NCBI GenBank assembly: GCA_002803225.1
Contig: NXFV01001851.1
Span: 1 to 48,906 of the forward strand
DNA: 48,906 nt
Direction of reading: 5' to 3'
Origin: Gamarada debralockiae
Taxonomy: Eukaryota; Ascomycota; Leotiomycetes; Helotiales; Hyphodiscaceae
The notes beneath the pieces are model-generated. The model was not told the DNA's origin, made no database searches, and worked only from the letters and a program-made list of their open reading frames with translations. Positions 1 through 11,800 of this stretch are shown piece by piece; within the stretch, counting starts at the first letter, position 1, and each line of letters starts with the position of its first letter. Both the position numbers and the translations under genes were made by a program.

Positions 1-689
1 GCTTCTCAACGATAGTTCATCGAAGTCAGAGTACGCACTTGCTGATGACACCCCCTCATCCATCATTTCTCAACAATCCAACGAAAGAGAATATCCAATC
101 AGACTTTAGAAATTCATGTGAGATTGGCATGAAACAAGTAAGATTGGCTTTCTTTTCCCAACTTTGGTTAAATGGACGTAGCATAGCCGATGACTGTAAG
201 CCATCAGCATTGGTTCAGTTGATTGTACCTTTTCCTTCGAGGAAAACCTTTGCCAAAAGCATGCCTCTGAGGCTCTGAATATCTTCACGTCACATATATG
301 GTGGAATAGCATAGTGGGGAAAATCAATGTTACTGATTTGACATCTACCATGGAAGGAAGTATTAACTCAGAAATGGTATTTACATGACCGTGGCGAGAT
401 ATGTAACGTACTTTGTACTTGGTGGATAGGGAGGGCCAGCTCATGTGTGATGTTGATGTGGCCTTGATGGTGAGGCGGATTGTCGTGTTAGTGAATGGGC
501 CAGCTTTAAGATGCATGATTATCTCATCTCCAGCAACTATAAAGACGACGCGGCTGTGCGACTGCTGCCCAAGAAGGTGTGATCCTTCCAACTGTCTGAT
601 ATAACTGGTGGGTATCGCTTGACTACTTGACGACTCAAGTCCAGACTAGCTTGTCTTGCTCGGAGTATAAAAAAGCCAGCACTTACACT
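1..689. other. No recognisable gene
   Basis: No domain was recognised here. The longest reading frame is on the minus strand (106-591, 161 codons). It has no motif I know, and its composition does not set it apart from chance. The stretch may hold the promoter of the broken HET gene that follows. Confidence 0.4.
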
Positions 690-2780
690 TTCTTGAATGG
701 GCTCAAAGTTGGAAGTGAACGATTCCTCGTACTTGATACCTGACTGCCCTTATTGCGGCGGTTGGCCTTTTCATGACCTTTACCAAGGAAAGCCTTCAAG
801 CGCTCGACTGGATATCGTCATCATGATATAAAGGAACTCCGCATTTCGGCTCAACAAGGCTGTTCCCTTTACCATTTGTGTTGTTATGTCATTCATCACT
901 CGCTGGCATCAGTGTCATTCAAAGTCTGACCATATCACCGATTCTACGCTCGGATGATCGAACATAGGAGACCTGATGGAACTACCTTGAGACTGATATC
1001 CTCGCTCGACTTCAAAATCTATGACAGATCCGCTGTTATGGCGACCGACCTGAAGCTTCATGCATACACTTCCAAAGGTTGGAGTAAACAATACAATTTT
1101 TTGTTGAAGATTTAACAGCCATGCAGGAAAATCCCGCTTGGCTATTTTCGAAGAGGTTGAAGTTGAGGTAGAGGTAGATGTTACAAATGCCACATCGTCA
1201 GACTTGATACGCCGCTATTTGCAAAGGTGTGGTTCTGAAAATGAAATGTGCGGGAAAGTGAGAAACGCAGTACTCCCAGCTTGTCTCATTGACATTGGCG
1301 TTTTGGTTGGACTTGAGACTATCAAAATCCACATTTCGGAGCCTGGGAAATGTTGTGCTTACATTGCCTTGAATTATTGTTAGAGAGGTCCGCAAGCAGC
1401 GACTACTACATCGACGAATCTAGCTGAACGTACCAAGTGTATTGCTTTGACCGAGCTTCCAAGGACGATTAAAGATACAATTTTCGTTGCCCGCCGCATT
1501 GGTATGTCATATCTCTGGGTTGACTCTTTATGCATAATTCAAGACGACAATACCGACAAAGCGAAAGAGATCAACGGTATGGCGGAAGTCTACAAAAAAG
1601 CAACATTGACAGTGACTGCGGAAAACGCCGCCTCCATAGGCGAAGGATTCTTGAGAAGAATAAGACTTTCATCAGCTTGCTGTCTGCCACTTTATGTCTC
1701 CGAAGCTATATCGGGAAGCATCTGGCTACAAGACCAAACAATATACGAAAGGCCTCATGAGCTACTGGACTCTCGTGCCTTGACTCTGCAATAATTCCTC
1801 CTTTCAACCCGCATTCTTTACTACGGTACCCGGGAGGTCGCATGGTGCTGTAAGACCGAGATATGGAATGATTTCATTGAAGTTAGAGGTGGATGTGAAT
1901 TGATTCGACCATCAGACGCATACCTCCCTGGGGCTAATTTCGAACCAAAAGATACAGCTGAATCGATAATGGCACTCTCCCAGCAGGACAAGTGGGGAGG
2001 CGTCGTCGAGGAGTTCAGCAGACGAACAATCATTATGTGTGAAGATCGCGCTTGCAGGAATTGCTAGTGAATTGCAAGTAATTTGGTGCGATACCTATGT
2101 TGCAGGGCTATGGCGGAGATCTATCAGTGGGCAGCTTATTTGGTACGAAGCTAAAATTTCCCCAAGACCCTCAGGAGCCTTCGGGATATATTTGTGAACC
2201 CGTGTGACGGGATAGAGTTCCCCAGCTGTTTTGGATTACATATCCATGTCCAGTTTCGATGTGTATATTGATAACGGAGGATGCTGAGCTCGTAGATTTC
2301 AGGGGTCACGCTGGCGTCACCCGTGGCGCCATTATCGAGCATGACTGAGGATTGGCTTTCCCTCAGAGGCAAATTCGGACACGGAAATGTATTGAAAAAC
2401 TGCGATTCTATGCATTTTCATCTTTACATGGATGATAGAGGTGGGGAGTCTTGGGATGGAAAAACTATCAATGATGCTGACAGGTTTCTGTTTCTGGGTT
2501 CTGGGAAAACAAAGTCTGCAAACCAATCTCGTCCGTGGGGTTTGGTACTATGACCATCAGGGAAAGGGACGTACATAAAGATTGGGATTATAGGCATATT
2601 TGCCCAATCAACAGAAAGACTTCTTTGGCCAGGGGTCAGTGTGCGGGAGACTGTCACGATCATCTGAACTTTCGGACGGTAGTTCGTTGCTCTCATCGAG
2701 TCTCCGATTTTGAGAACTTCCGAGAACGCGTAGCCCGTATTTGCATTTACCTCATTAATTTGGAATATAAGGTCCAAAAA
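690..2780 (+). pseudogene. Broken HET-domain (heterokaryon incompatibility) gene
   Basis: HET-domain proteins act in fungal non-self recognition and trigger incompatibility cell death. The recognisable part starts near 1139. It includes a frame reading ALNYC-stop-RGPQ at 1366-1395, where the family has a YCWGGPQ-type motif, then ELPRTIKDTIFVARR and YLWVDSLCIIQDD (about 1450-1550), and AEVYKKATLTVTAENA (to about 1640). These are the canonical HET blocks. The codon at 1381-1383 is TAG where the family has Trp (TGG), and the next codon AGA stands where Gly is usual. Both fit G-to-A change. After 1794 the match continues in shifted frames: KWGGVVEEFSRR (about 1990-2030), AGLWRRSISGQLIWYEA (about 2104-2152) and FLFLGSGK (about 2488). 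The start is uncertain; an ATG at 697 opens a frame containing CPYCGG. Nonsense codons and frame changes make a functional product unlikely. Confidence 0.75.
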
Positions 2781-4072
2781 TGCTAAGACACAGTGAGCTA
2801 TGGAAAATTGTTAGGGTGCTCCAGGATGAGGCCTCCAGTGTTCCCCTTGCATCATTCAACTACTATGAAAGATCTATGAAGGTAAGAAGGGGCACATCTC
2901 TTCAAAACCATGGTACTCTGCTTGACCGAGAGTTCGCTCACTGCATCTGGACGATTGAGGCCTTGTATTCTAATCAAACGCGACAGCTGAGTTCAATTAT
3001 TCTTGGGTTGTTGCCGAATGCCCAAAAGTATGATCGCGCTGGACGTCATGTTCAATCCAGGCCCAGTAGCTGATGTGTACAGTCATACTTGAGGAATAAA
3101 ACAAGCTTTCAAACTCCATGCAATGTTCTAGACCACTTCATGCATCGGGGAGGGTCACTGGACCCCGAGAATCGCTGGAGACCCTGTGGCAGTGCAGTTT
3201 TGGATAAATGAATTGATAAATGTGATATGGACGCACCTTGTCCGAAAACCCGAGCCCGAATAGACATAATTTCACACCTGTGTGGCGCAATCCGCCTCGT
3301 TTCGCGCTTCTGCAAAGGTTTCCCTCATAGGCTATCGCCATCTGCGCCTCCCCCCGATATGTTTTGCTGGAGAAGAAGGCTGATGCTTGATACCGTAATT
3401 TAATCCAATTATCAATGGTCATCCGGAGACAAAACTGCAGTCTGTCGTCATTCGGGAAACGTCCACTGAGGAGAGAGAAAGAATGTGAAGTTGTGACGTT
3501 TCGGCCAACGCTATTTTCGCTTCGCCTCAGCAGGCTGCACCGCCTCACACAAAAACCTAATGCGGACCTCGACCTTTTCAGAAGCCCTCATTCCCCTCAA
3601 CAATCTAGGAACCAATGATGCTACTCGGTGATGAAAGATGTCATCGGTGAGACCGGAGCCTCAGCCTTAGCAGGCAGGACTCCAATAGGTGCCTCCGTAC
3701 AGTATCACGGGTAACTGGTTATGCCGTCAGCGTTGGGGTGTGGAGGACCTTGAAAAGCTGAGTTCGCTTACGGGTTAGCGGTCTTGTGAGTCAATCGGGA
3801 GGATACGCTATGTGCTGCGTGGTTGGTGGTTCGCCTTAGGCTTTCACTTCAATCGAGGATGCCTATTGCCTAATGGGAGTTCATATATAAGATGAGTGTC
3901 GCATGCTTTGTCTTAAACAATTATTTCCTGGTCATTCATCTTCTGAAGTTCTTCAATTGAAGACTTCCTCCTTCCTAAACGGTTCGGGGAGTCAAACGCC
4001 ATTTCCTTTTCGTCACATCAAACAGCAAACAATTCCTTTCATATTTATATTTCACTTTTACCTTTCCAAATC
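2781..4072. other. Intergenic; no recognisable gene
   Basis: Several overlapping frames of 60-140 codons exist on both strands (for example 3138-3548 on minus), but none shows a motif I recognise. The last part (about 3890-4072) should contain the promoter and 5' leader of the BCS1-like gene: it is CT-rich, with TATTTATATTTCAC at about 4041-4054. Confidence 0.4.
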
Positions 4073-5974
4073 ATGAATCGAACCTGCCACAGCTACATTT
4101 CTCCAAGCCAAATGGCTTCCAAACAAGATTTCCCCGACACCTCGGGGTTGAATCCTCAAACCGCACTCCTCGATGCTTTCTTCCCCGGCTTCTCGCTCCT
4201 CTCTTCCGCTCTATACAAATACTCCCAAATCGACCTCTCACTTTATATTCCCATGATTCTCGCCATTGGCCTTCTCGTCTTCGCATCGCAGTATATCAAC
4301 ACTTGGTTTTGGGAATTCGCCGACAAGCATCTCATGTCCACCGCTGACATCAGAGTGGATGATGAGATGTATAATATGCTGATGGCTTGGATCGCTAATC
4401 AGCAATTCGCCAAACGATCACGTCGATTCGTCGCAAACACGAACCTCAACTCGCGCATGTGGTACCTTTGGAGAGAGTTCGACTCAGATGACGACAAAGA
4501 TGAAGGCGGTGTGGAGTTCGATGCTGAGGGCAACGCCATCGTTACTAGTGGAAAAGGAAAGAAGGAGAAGAGGGTTCAATTCACGCCTTCATTCGGCACG
4601 CATTACTTTTGGTACAAAGGTCGACTTCTCATCTTCAAGCGATCGCAGGATACACGACAGACCGGATGGGGACCAGTCAGCGAGCGCGAAGAAATCTCCG
4701 TTCAATGCTTCGGACGGAATCCAGCAGTTTTGAAGGATCTTTTGGACGAGTGTCGCAAAGACTTCTTGTCCCATGATGAGAATCGCACGATCATTTATCG
4801 CGGCGGGTTGAAGTCCGGAACCAGTGAGCCAGCTTGGACACGCTGTGTTTCTCGTGTCTCTCGACCTTTCTCCACTGTCGTCCTTGATGAGGCAGTTAAG
4901 AAGAATATCTTGGAAGATATGAGGGATTATCTCCACCCATACACTCGAAGATGGTATTCAAACCGCGGCATCCCATACCGACGAGGCTACCTCCTTTACG
5001 GACCCCCAGGCACTGGCAAGAGCAGTTTGAGCTTTGCCATTGCCGGCTACTTCAAATTAAAAATTTACATCGTTAGCTTGAATTCTCTGGCTATGAATGA
5101 GGAGAATCTCGGTACTCTGTTCTCTGAGCTTCCAAAGCAATGCGTGGTACTGTTAGAGGATATCGATACTGCAGGCTTGACGCACACGAGACAGGCTCCA
5201 ACAACAGAAGAGGAAGAAGCCAAGCCGAAGGTTCCTCAAGCTCCTGGTACCACGACTACAAATCCAGCAAACCCTCCTACCAACAACGGTGGACGGATTT
5301 CGCTTTCAGCGCTGTTGAATATCATCGATGGAGTTGCAGCGACAGAAGGAAGAATCCTGATCATGACAACGAATCATCTCGAGAAGCTCGACGCAGCACT
5401 CATTCGCCCTGGTCGTGTGGATATGACCATCAAGTTCGATCTTGCGACCACCGACATGATCACGACGATTTTCCGCGGCATCTTCGCTACGTTGGAAGGC
5501 GACGTTCCCAAGACTGTCAAAGGCGGTGCTGTTATTCGCTCTCCGAAGAAGCTCGAATTGGTGAATGGTCATGATTCCAAACTCCAAGAGGAAGAAGACA
5601 AGGAGAAAGCAGAAGCTGAAATCGAGGCGAAGAAGAAGGCTGAGGAGGCGAAAGTTTTCGAGCTCGGAGCGAAATTTGCGGAGATCATTCCAACGATGAC
5701 ATTCAGCCCAGCTGAGATCCAGGGATACTTATTGAAGCACAAACGGGAACCGGAGATAGCTGTGAAGAATGCGGCGGAGTGGGTTGTGACTAGGAAGGCC
5801 GAGAAGATCCAGGAAAAGGAGAAGAAGGAGCGAGAAGAAAAAGAGGCACGGGAGAAAGAGGAGAAAGAAGCGGCTGAGAAGCTGAAAGAAGAAAAGGAAG
5901 CAGCTGAAAAGGAGAAGGCTGAGAAGGCTGAAGAGAAGTCAAAGACCAACGGCGTGAAGACCGACGATGTATGA
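4073..5974 (+). CDS. BCS1-like AAA ATPase (mitochondrial chaperone family)
   Basis: Single-exon gene of 633 residues. BCS1 proteins are AAA ATPases of the mitochondrial inner membrane; yeast Bcs1 inserts the Rieske protein into complex III. The sequence shows a hydrophobic segment at about residues 55-75, a BCS1-type N-terminal region (about 90-280), Walker A GPPGTGKS (310-317), Walker B VVLLEDID (358-365), a sensor-like MTTN (431-434) and the arginine motif RPGRVD (445-450). A low-complexity Thr/Pro/Asn insert (about 375-407) sits between Walker B and sensor 1. The C terminus (about 505-630) is rich in Glu, Lys and Ala and probably coiled coil. At 633 residues it is longer than yeast Bcs1 (about 456), so I read it as one of the expanded filamentous-fungal BCS1 paralogues rather than the strict orthologue. 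ATG 4073 gives the longest frame; Met14 is an alternative start. Confidence 0.88.
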   Translation: MNRTCHSYISPSQMASKQDFPDTSGLNPQTALLDAFFPGFSLLSSALYKYSQIDLSLYIPMILAIGLLVFASQYINTWFWEFADKHLMSTADIRVDDEMYNMLMAWIANQQFAKRSRRFVANTNLNSRMWYLWREFDSDDDKDEGGVEFDAEGNAIVTSGKGKKEKRVQFTPSFGTHYFWYKGRLLIFKRSQDTRQTGWGPVSEREEISVQCFGRNPAVLKDLLDECRKDFLSHDENRTIIYRGGLKSGTSEPAWTRCVSRVSRPFSTVVLDEAVKKNILEDMRDYLHPYTRRWYSNRGIPYRRGYLLYGPPGTGKSSLSFAIAGYFKLKIYIVSLNSLAMNEENLGTLFSELPKQCVVLLEDIDTAGLTHTRQAPTTEEEEAKPKVPQAPGTTTTNPANPPTNNGGRISLSALLNIIDGVAATEGRILIMTTNHLEKLDAALIRPGRVDMTIKFDLATTDMITTIFRGIFATLEGDVPKTVKGGAVIRSPKKLELVNGHDSKLQEEEDKEKAEAEIEAKKKAEEAKVFELGAKFAEIIPTMTFSPAEIQGYLLKHKREPEIAVKNAAEWVVTRKAEKIQEKEKKEREEKEAREKEEKEAAEKLKEEKEAAEKEKAEKAEEKSKTNGVKTDDV

Positions 5975-6562
5975 TATGCATTTGAGATACCAGGCGTTAT
6001 GGTTCAGCATATTCAGCATATTTCTTGCATGTAGATGATAGAGCTTCATACTTGGGCTATACTTGGGCCTCGTAAAATGGTCAGCATATGCATTTGTTAT
6101 TTTCACATCATGATCATTTCGCATTTCGAACAATGCAGTCCAGATATCGCAATAAAGTACGAGCGAGCGATTCCGAGAGCGAAACCTTAAGATCGCGATG
6201 CTTACCCACCAATTGGATTGGGAGTCAATTTAGCCTTTTCTAGAACGCGACGGAGGCATCTCCTTATTCAGCACAATTTCATTATCGGCTCGCCGGCACC
6301 GCAACTCGATATCTCCCCCAACGACTCGCAGCCCACTTTGAAATCAATAAAATGTCTTCTCTTCCGCATCTTAACACAGACTTCCATGGCATTTGCTCTT
6401 GATTTGACCTTCCTGTGAGCTTTTTTGCGCGAGCACGCGACCACGAAACTCCTCACGATTGACGATCAACATTCGAGATTTGAACACCAATTGATTTCGG
6501 AAATAATTTCCATCTCACCTCCAAATCAAAAAATTTCCGTCGGCACGAGATACGTTGCTTAG
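5975..6562. other. Intergenic between BCS1-like and PAQR genes
   Basis: The 3' trailer of the upstream gene is followed by the leader of the downstream gene. No further gene was seen. Both neighbours are on the plus strand. Confidence 0.5.
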
Positions 6563-7582
6563 ATGTTAAATCTTTCCCTCCTCAGCGGGATCGAAAGTTC
6601 ATCAAACTCAAACATGACATCGATCCTCACGCTCCGCCGCCCAGCACGACTCTTCACTCGCGCAGCCGCTGTACCCGAGAATGAAAAGGAGATCGTCGCT
6701 TCCCCAATCCCTCCTGCACCAACATCACGTGTCCCGCTCCAGAAATTCGAAGACTTGCCTGTTTGGTACCAAGACAATCCTTACGTACGCACATACTACA
6801 GACCTGTGTCGTATTCAAGCTTCAGCTGTCTGTATTCCTGGACCTATCTACATAATGAGACATTGAATATCTACACCCATCTGATACCTGCAGTCTTCTC
6901 CGTCTTCGCGCAACTCTTGATGCAGAGCCTCATCACCGCCCACTTCCCCGCCGCGTCGATAGGGGATAGACTGGTTTTCGCTCTGAATATCTTGGCGGCG
7001 ACGGCTACGTTGACGTTGAGCACGTTCTACCACACTTTCATGAACCACTCCTTCCACGTCTCAAGCCTCTGGCTACGCATCGACTACGTGGGCATCCTCG
7101 CCCTCACCCTCGGCTCATTCTTCTCAGGCATCTACGTAGGCTTCTACGACCGCCCCCTCCTCCGCACCATTTACTGGTCCATGATAACAATCCTCTCCCT
7201 CATAACCTCCATCCTAGTCCTGCACCCCCTCCTCCAAGGCCTTCGTTTCCGGACCCATCGAACACTAGCCTTCATCCTCACCGCCCTCTCCGGATTCGCG
7301 CCGATAGGTCATGGGTTGTATCTCTATGGGTGGAACATGATGTGGGAGAGGAGCGGTATGCCGTATTGGCTTTTAGAGGGAGTAGTTTATGGGGTGGGTG
7401 CGGCGATGTTTGCGACAAGATTTCCGGAGAGTAGGTGGCCTGGCAAATTTGATGTTTGGGGGACGAGCCATCAGATTTTTCATGTCCTGGTTGTTGGGGC
7501 GGCGGTGGTGCATTTGTGGGGTGTTTGGAGTGCTTATAAGTGGGGTTATGAGAACCTGAGGAGTTGTAGGGTGGGGTTTTGA
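6563..7582 (+). CDS. PAQR / Izh-type seven-helix membrane protein
   Basis: Single exon, 339 residues. PAQR proteins (adiponectin-receptor and yeast Izh family) are seven-helix membrane hydrolases with a bound zinc ion, linked to lipid and zinc balance. The family pattern is clear: PVWYQDNPYVRTYYRP (about 72-87), then SWTYLHNETLNIYTH before the first helix, His157 in TFYHTFMNHS, and His303 and His307 in SHQIFHVLVVGAAVVH. These three histidines sit where the zinc ligands are expected. Several hydrophobic spans cover roughly residues 100-325. The N terminus (about 60 residues) is Ser/Arg-rich and cytosolic by family rule. Met18 (6614) is an alternative start. Length and motifs are complete, so it looks functional. 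Confidence 0.9.
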   Translation: MLNLSLLSGIESSSNSNMTSILTLRRPARLFTRAAAVPENEKEIVASPIPPAPTSRVPLQKFEDLPVWYQDNPYVRTYYRPVSYSSFSCLYSWTYLHNETLNIYTHLIPAVFSVFAQLLMQSLITAHFPAASIGDRLVFALNILAATATLTLSTFYHTFMNHSFHVSSLWLRIDYVGILALTLGSFFSGIYVGFYDRPLLRTIYWSMITILSLITSILVLHPLLQGLRFRTHRTLAFILTALSGFAPIGHGLYLYGWNMMWERSGMPYWLLEGVVYGVGAAMFATRFPESRWPGKFDVWGTSHQIFHVLVVGAAVVHLWGVWSAYKWGYENLRSCRVGF

Positions 7583-8284
7583 TGGTGATGACAGGCTATG
7601 ATGATGATCTGACGATGCTGATGATTATGATTGGGCTTTGGGTTTTGGGTTTTGCTGGAGCTGAGGAATCGCTAGAATAGACGGGTTCACGATAGATATA
7701 GACTTATAATACTTCGTACATTGTATGAGCTTGCCCGGATTCTTCTCATAACAGGGAATATCCTCAATCCAAAGTACGTGCAGCCTCTCGACCAAGTGGA
7801 AACGAAGTGGAACGAGTCTATGGCTGATGTTGGCCTTACAACGAGAGCCAACCGTTCACGAAGGTTCTGTCCAATCATCCCATTCACCGGTAGCCTTTCT
7901 AAAGAAGGTCTCATCAACAACAGTGATGCTGAAGCTCCAATGACATCGCACTTGTGTCACGTGACACATCCTCCGAAGTAGATATTCGTCACTCCATCCT
8001 GGCGAATCTGATATAGGTCCAACTTCCAATGTGGGTTGTGCGGAATCCACTTGACACTTATAGTATTGATACCAACATACTACTCAACTTTGATGGGTGT
8101 TGTACGGCGTACAGAGAAGGTACATCCTACGAGCTATTTATAGACATCGGGAGCCTCACGGAAATTCGAAATCGAGGCGCTGATTTGGATAAAGGAACTG
8201 ATATAAAGTATCCCACCCTGCGACGGTTAAACCTCTTCACTGCTCCTGTGACTTTTGAACTTTGAAGTCAGGTCACTGGACTAG
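7583..8284. other. Intergenic; no recognisable gene
   Basis: 3' region of the PAQR gene plus spacer. Apart from the palindrome at 7953-7968 I see no gene or RNA. Confidence 0.4.
7953..7968. promoter_or_regulatory. Perfect 16-bp palindrome centred on CACGTG
   Basis: TGTGTCACGTGACACA equals its own reverse complement and contains the E-box-like core TCACGTGA, a bHLH-type (Cbf1-like) binding sequence in fungi. The binding role is inference from the motif only. Confidence 0.4.
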
Positions 8285-8491
8285 CTAAAGGCAACTTTTG
8301 GAAGAAGAACTTCTTGTGCTCGTTTTCAACACGTCCTTTAGAGCCCAGCAGCTGGCGATCTTCAAAAAATCGCAGAGGAGCACCAGTAACACCTGCTGTA
8401 TCTCGCCGTTGACGAAACGCGTAAAGAAATATATAACAGAAACGATAGATAAAGAGACTGTCTTAAACAATTCAAGTATGGATGCAGCCAT
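8285..8491 (-). CDS. Possible small membrane protein (68 aa)
   Basis: The frame begins MAASILELFKTVSLSIVSV and has a hydrophobic stretch to about residue 24, then a TR pair, a second partly hydrophobic stretch (QQVLLVLLCDFLKIAS) and a Ser/Arg/Lys-rich end. Its shape (I-[IL]-x-L, Ser, Ile-rich helix, then Thr-Arg) resembles the tiny membrane family described at 14.8-38.3 kb, but it lacks the SDI start and the micro-exon. It could be a distant relative or a chance frame. Confidence 0.25.
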   Translation of the reverse strand: MAASILELFKTVSLSIVSVIYFFTRFVNGEIQQVLLVLLCDFLKIASCWALKDVLKTSTRSSSSKSCL

Positions 8492-8806
8492 ACTCAAAAG
8501 GGCGTCAGCCGCAAATGCGCGTGACAGTGAGGCTGGCGAAGGAAGTGAATCAATACGCGTGGATATTCATTGGCCTTGCAACAATTCATACGCTGATTAC
8601 ACTAACTGATCATCCGCGAGAGTACAAATTCTATCGCTCGATAATCATCGTGATAGCTTGTTTGCTTTCTCATCAACCAAAGTGGCAATCTTCATCGTCG
8701 CCATCGCCCAATTTCGCATCCCATTCCATTGTGCATTTCGTCAAGTCGACCAGGCTGCCGATTCCACCACATCTCGTCTCGCTCGCTAGCCCGGGAAACA
8801 CAAAAA

Positions 8807-11800
8807 ATGGTACCTGCGAACAACCTCAAGATTTGACAACCAAAACACCCACCCTCAAGCAAAACAATCATCTCTTAATCCAATCTCGATGTGGCCATCT
8901 TCTCTCCCTTTGTCTTAATCTACCTGCAATCTGTCAGTTCCTGCAGATCTTGCAATCACCCATGACAAGGAAACTTCCAGTCTTTTCTCGCTACTTTGCT
9001 CCCACAGGCCACCACAGAGCTGCAAAGGCAGCTCACCTTCACGACGTCTTCCACAAAGAAAAGAAAGCTTTCCCCGCAGCATATACAAGGCCAGGATCCC
9101 GATAACAATCCAGATATTCCCTTGAACTCCGTTGAGGATCGCGACTCTCAATCCCCCAGCGATTTGCCGCGATTCGACATCCCCACCTCGGACGGTCCCA
9201 ACCCAGCCATCCCGCCTCACATACCTCCACATCTACAGAGCTCATCCTCTCTTTCTGCCTTGGATTATATCTCTTCGGCGGCCAGTTCGCCCAGCGCAGC
9301 GTACGCCGGCCTATCCATCGAAAGCGAGAGAGGCGGAGACCCGTCAGCCTCAGAACTTCGACAAGGCTCTCTCGCACCTACAGACCAGGACACGAGGAGT
9401 CAGTCACCATTGCTTCCATTCGCACATAGAGCTATTATGGGAGGTGCAGCGGATCTTCCACACCGGTCGTCGTCGCCACTGAAGAGACGAGCGTCAGATT
9501 TGGAGGCAGAAGCACAGTCAAGCCAAAATGATGTCGATATGATCGTTGTACCTGAATCGGCCCCATCAGAAGCTACAGATACCTCCACGCGACCGACACA
9601 TCCAGGACGAACACAGTCGATAGATATGTTGAGAGACGAACCAGATGCAGCAGGCTCCCATTCTACAACCCAGGCCGAAGCTACGGTCCTTGCGAGTCAA
9701 CCAAAGACTGGTTCGTCAAATGCCCACAAATCTCCATGATGTTATGTCCGCTGACTTATTATTTCTATAGATATTCCTCCTATCGACACCCAAATCAAGA
9801 CTGTCACCGCGGTGTGCGAGGCTGCTGGCCAAAAACAACTCGAAGAGGGAGATAAGGCGTACTTGGTATCAAAGCTATGGTTGGGTCGTGTTATTTCTCG
9901 AGGGTCGGAGGCCAGACAGAAGAGCAAGGTAGAGCCGGAGGGAGAAATCGGACCGGTCGATAACTCGGATATCATTCAACGAATTTTCGTAGACTTCAAA
10001 CAGGAGCACTTTGTACAACTGAAAGATAGCGTTGGAACGGAGTCCTTCGAGATGTTTCCTGAGGGTGCTTGGAACATGATCGTGGATTGGTATGGGTTGA
10101 TGCCAGGAACGATCCCCATTATTCGAACCGCCCACAACACGAATCCCGACAAGTCTTTCGGTAGTGTCCCTAATGTGCTCTACGAATTGCACCCTCCCAT
10201 CTTCGTTATTCATCGGCTTTGGTCAGATTCAGCCAATTTGCTCCAAGTACCCGTCAAAGCCAGGAAACCCGACGCACCAGTCCTCGTCTTCAGCAGATCA
10301 ATAAAATATGTCGACTTCTTGAAGCAAATCAAGAACGCGGCTGGGGTTGAATCTACTAGGAAGATCCGCGTTTGGAGAGTTCCCCGAATACAGCCTGCCG
10401 CTGAGCCAACTGCACCTGTGGTCAATACAGTAACGCCTCCTGCCTCGCCACCAAACTCTGATTCCGGAGCTGGTCAACAAGATTCCTGGCCAAAACTACT
10501 TCTTGATGTCGAGACATTCACCAAGCTTCCGAGAGGAGAAGGTAGGGAGCTCGTCGATATTGAGGATCACAGCATCAATAAGAATTACAACGGCAACTCC
10601 GACATAGCTTTCTCAGGCCTAGGTGATAGCCAGGCGATCGTCATTGATGAGTGTGTCAGTGGCAATGAGTTTGTTTCGAATTACAACCCCAAAAACTCGA
10701 AGAACACAAACGTCGCAACTAGATCTGGGGCTCTGGCGCCACACTCAAACAGTCAGACAAACAGCGGTCGCAATAGTCCAGCACCTTCCGGCCCTATGAC
10801 GCGCGGCCGAGCGCAAAGAAATGGAAGAACTCCTGGCACTGTTGGGTTGAGCAACCTCGGCAATACCTGCTACATGAATTCAGCTCTTCAGTGCGTTCGG
10901 AGTGTCGAAGAGCTGACCAAGTACTTCCTCTCTGGTGCAGCCAGCACAGAAGTAAACAGAGACAACCCCCTGGGTAATGGCGGCGAAGTTGCCGAAGCAT
11001 ACTACAATCTGTTGAATGATATCTACAACACCAAACAAACCTCTGTTGCGCCACGGCAGTTCAAGCAAACCATAGGTCGACATGCTCCTTCGTTTTCCGG
11101 TTATGGCCAGCAGGACTCTCAAGAATTTCTAGGATTTCTTCTCGATGGTCTCCAAGAGGACTTGAGCCGGGTCAAGAAGAAACCTTATATCGAGAAGCCT
11201 GATTCCACCGACGAAATGGTGAACGACCCAGAGGCAATTCGGGAGATGGCCGCAAAAGTATGGGATATCACAAAGAAGCGGGACGATTCGGTCATTGCAG
11301 ATCTCTTTACCGGCATGTACAAATCGACACTTGTCTGTCCGGTTTGCGCAAAGGTCAGCATCACATTCGATCCGTTCAACAACCTGACCCTTCAATTGCC
11401 CATCGAAAACTCTTGGTCGCACCCAGTCTACTATTTCCCGTTGAACGACAAGCCAATCATCATCGCTGTGGACATCGATAAACAGGCAACCATCTTGGGC
11501 ATGAAACATTACCTGAGCAAGAAGGTCGGAGTTCCGGTGGAGCGCTTGTTCGTAGCAGAGGAGTTCAAGTCTAAGTTCTACAAGATATTCAACGACAATG
11601 ACGTTGCATCTGAAGACATCGGAACTAACGACTCTATCACTGTTTACGAGCTCGAGGCTAAGCCAACAAATTGGCCCAGTCCGAATCAAGACAAGGCAAA
11701 GAAGTCAAAGTACAGCAGCAGCAACTCCGATGGAGATGAGATACCCAGTTGGGACTCTCCTATGGCGGATAGAATGCTTGTTCCTGTATTTTACCGACGC

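Noticed and set aside
106..591. 161-codon minus-strand frame near the left edge
   Set aside because: No motif and no supporting context; not called as a gene.
5569..5949. Ser/Phe-rich minus-strand frame opposite the BCS1-like gene
   Set aside because: It is the antisense shadow of the Glu/Lys/Ala-rich tail.
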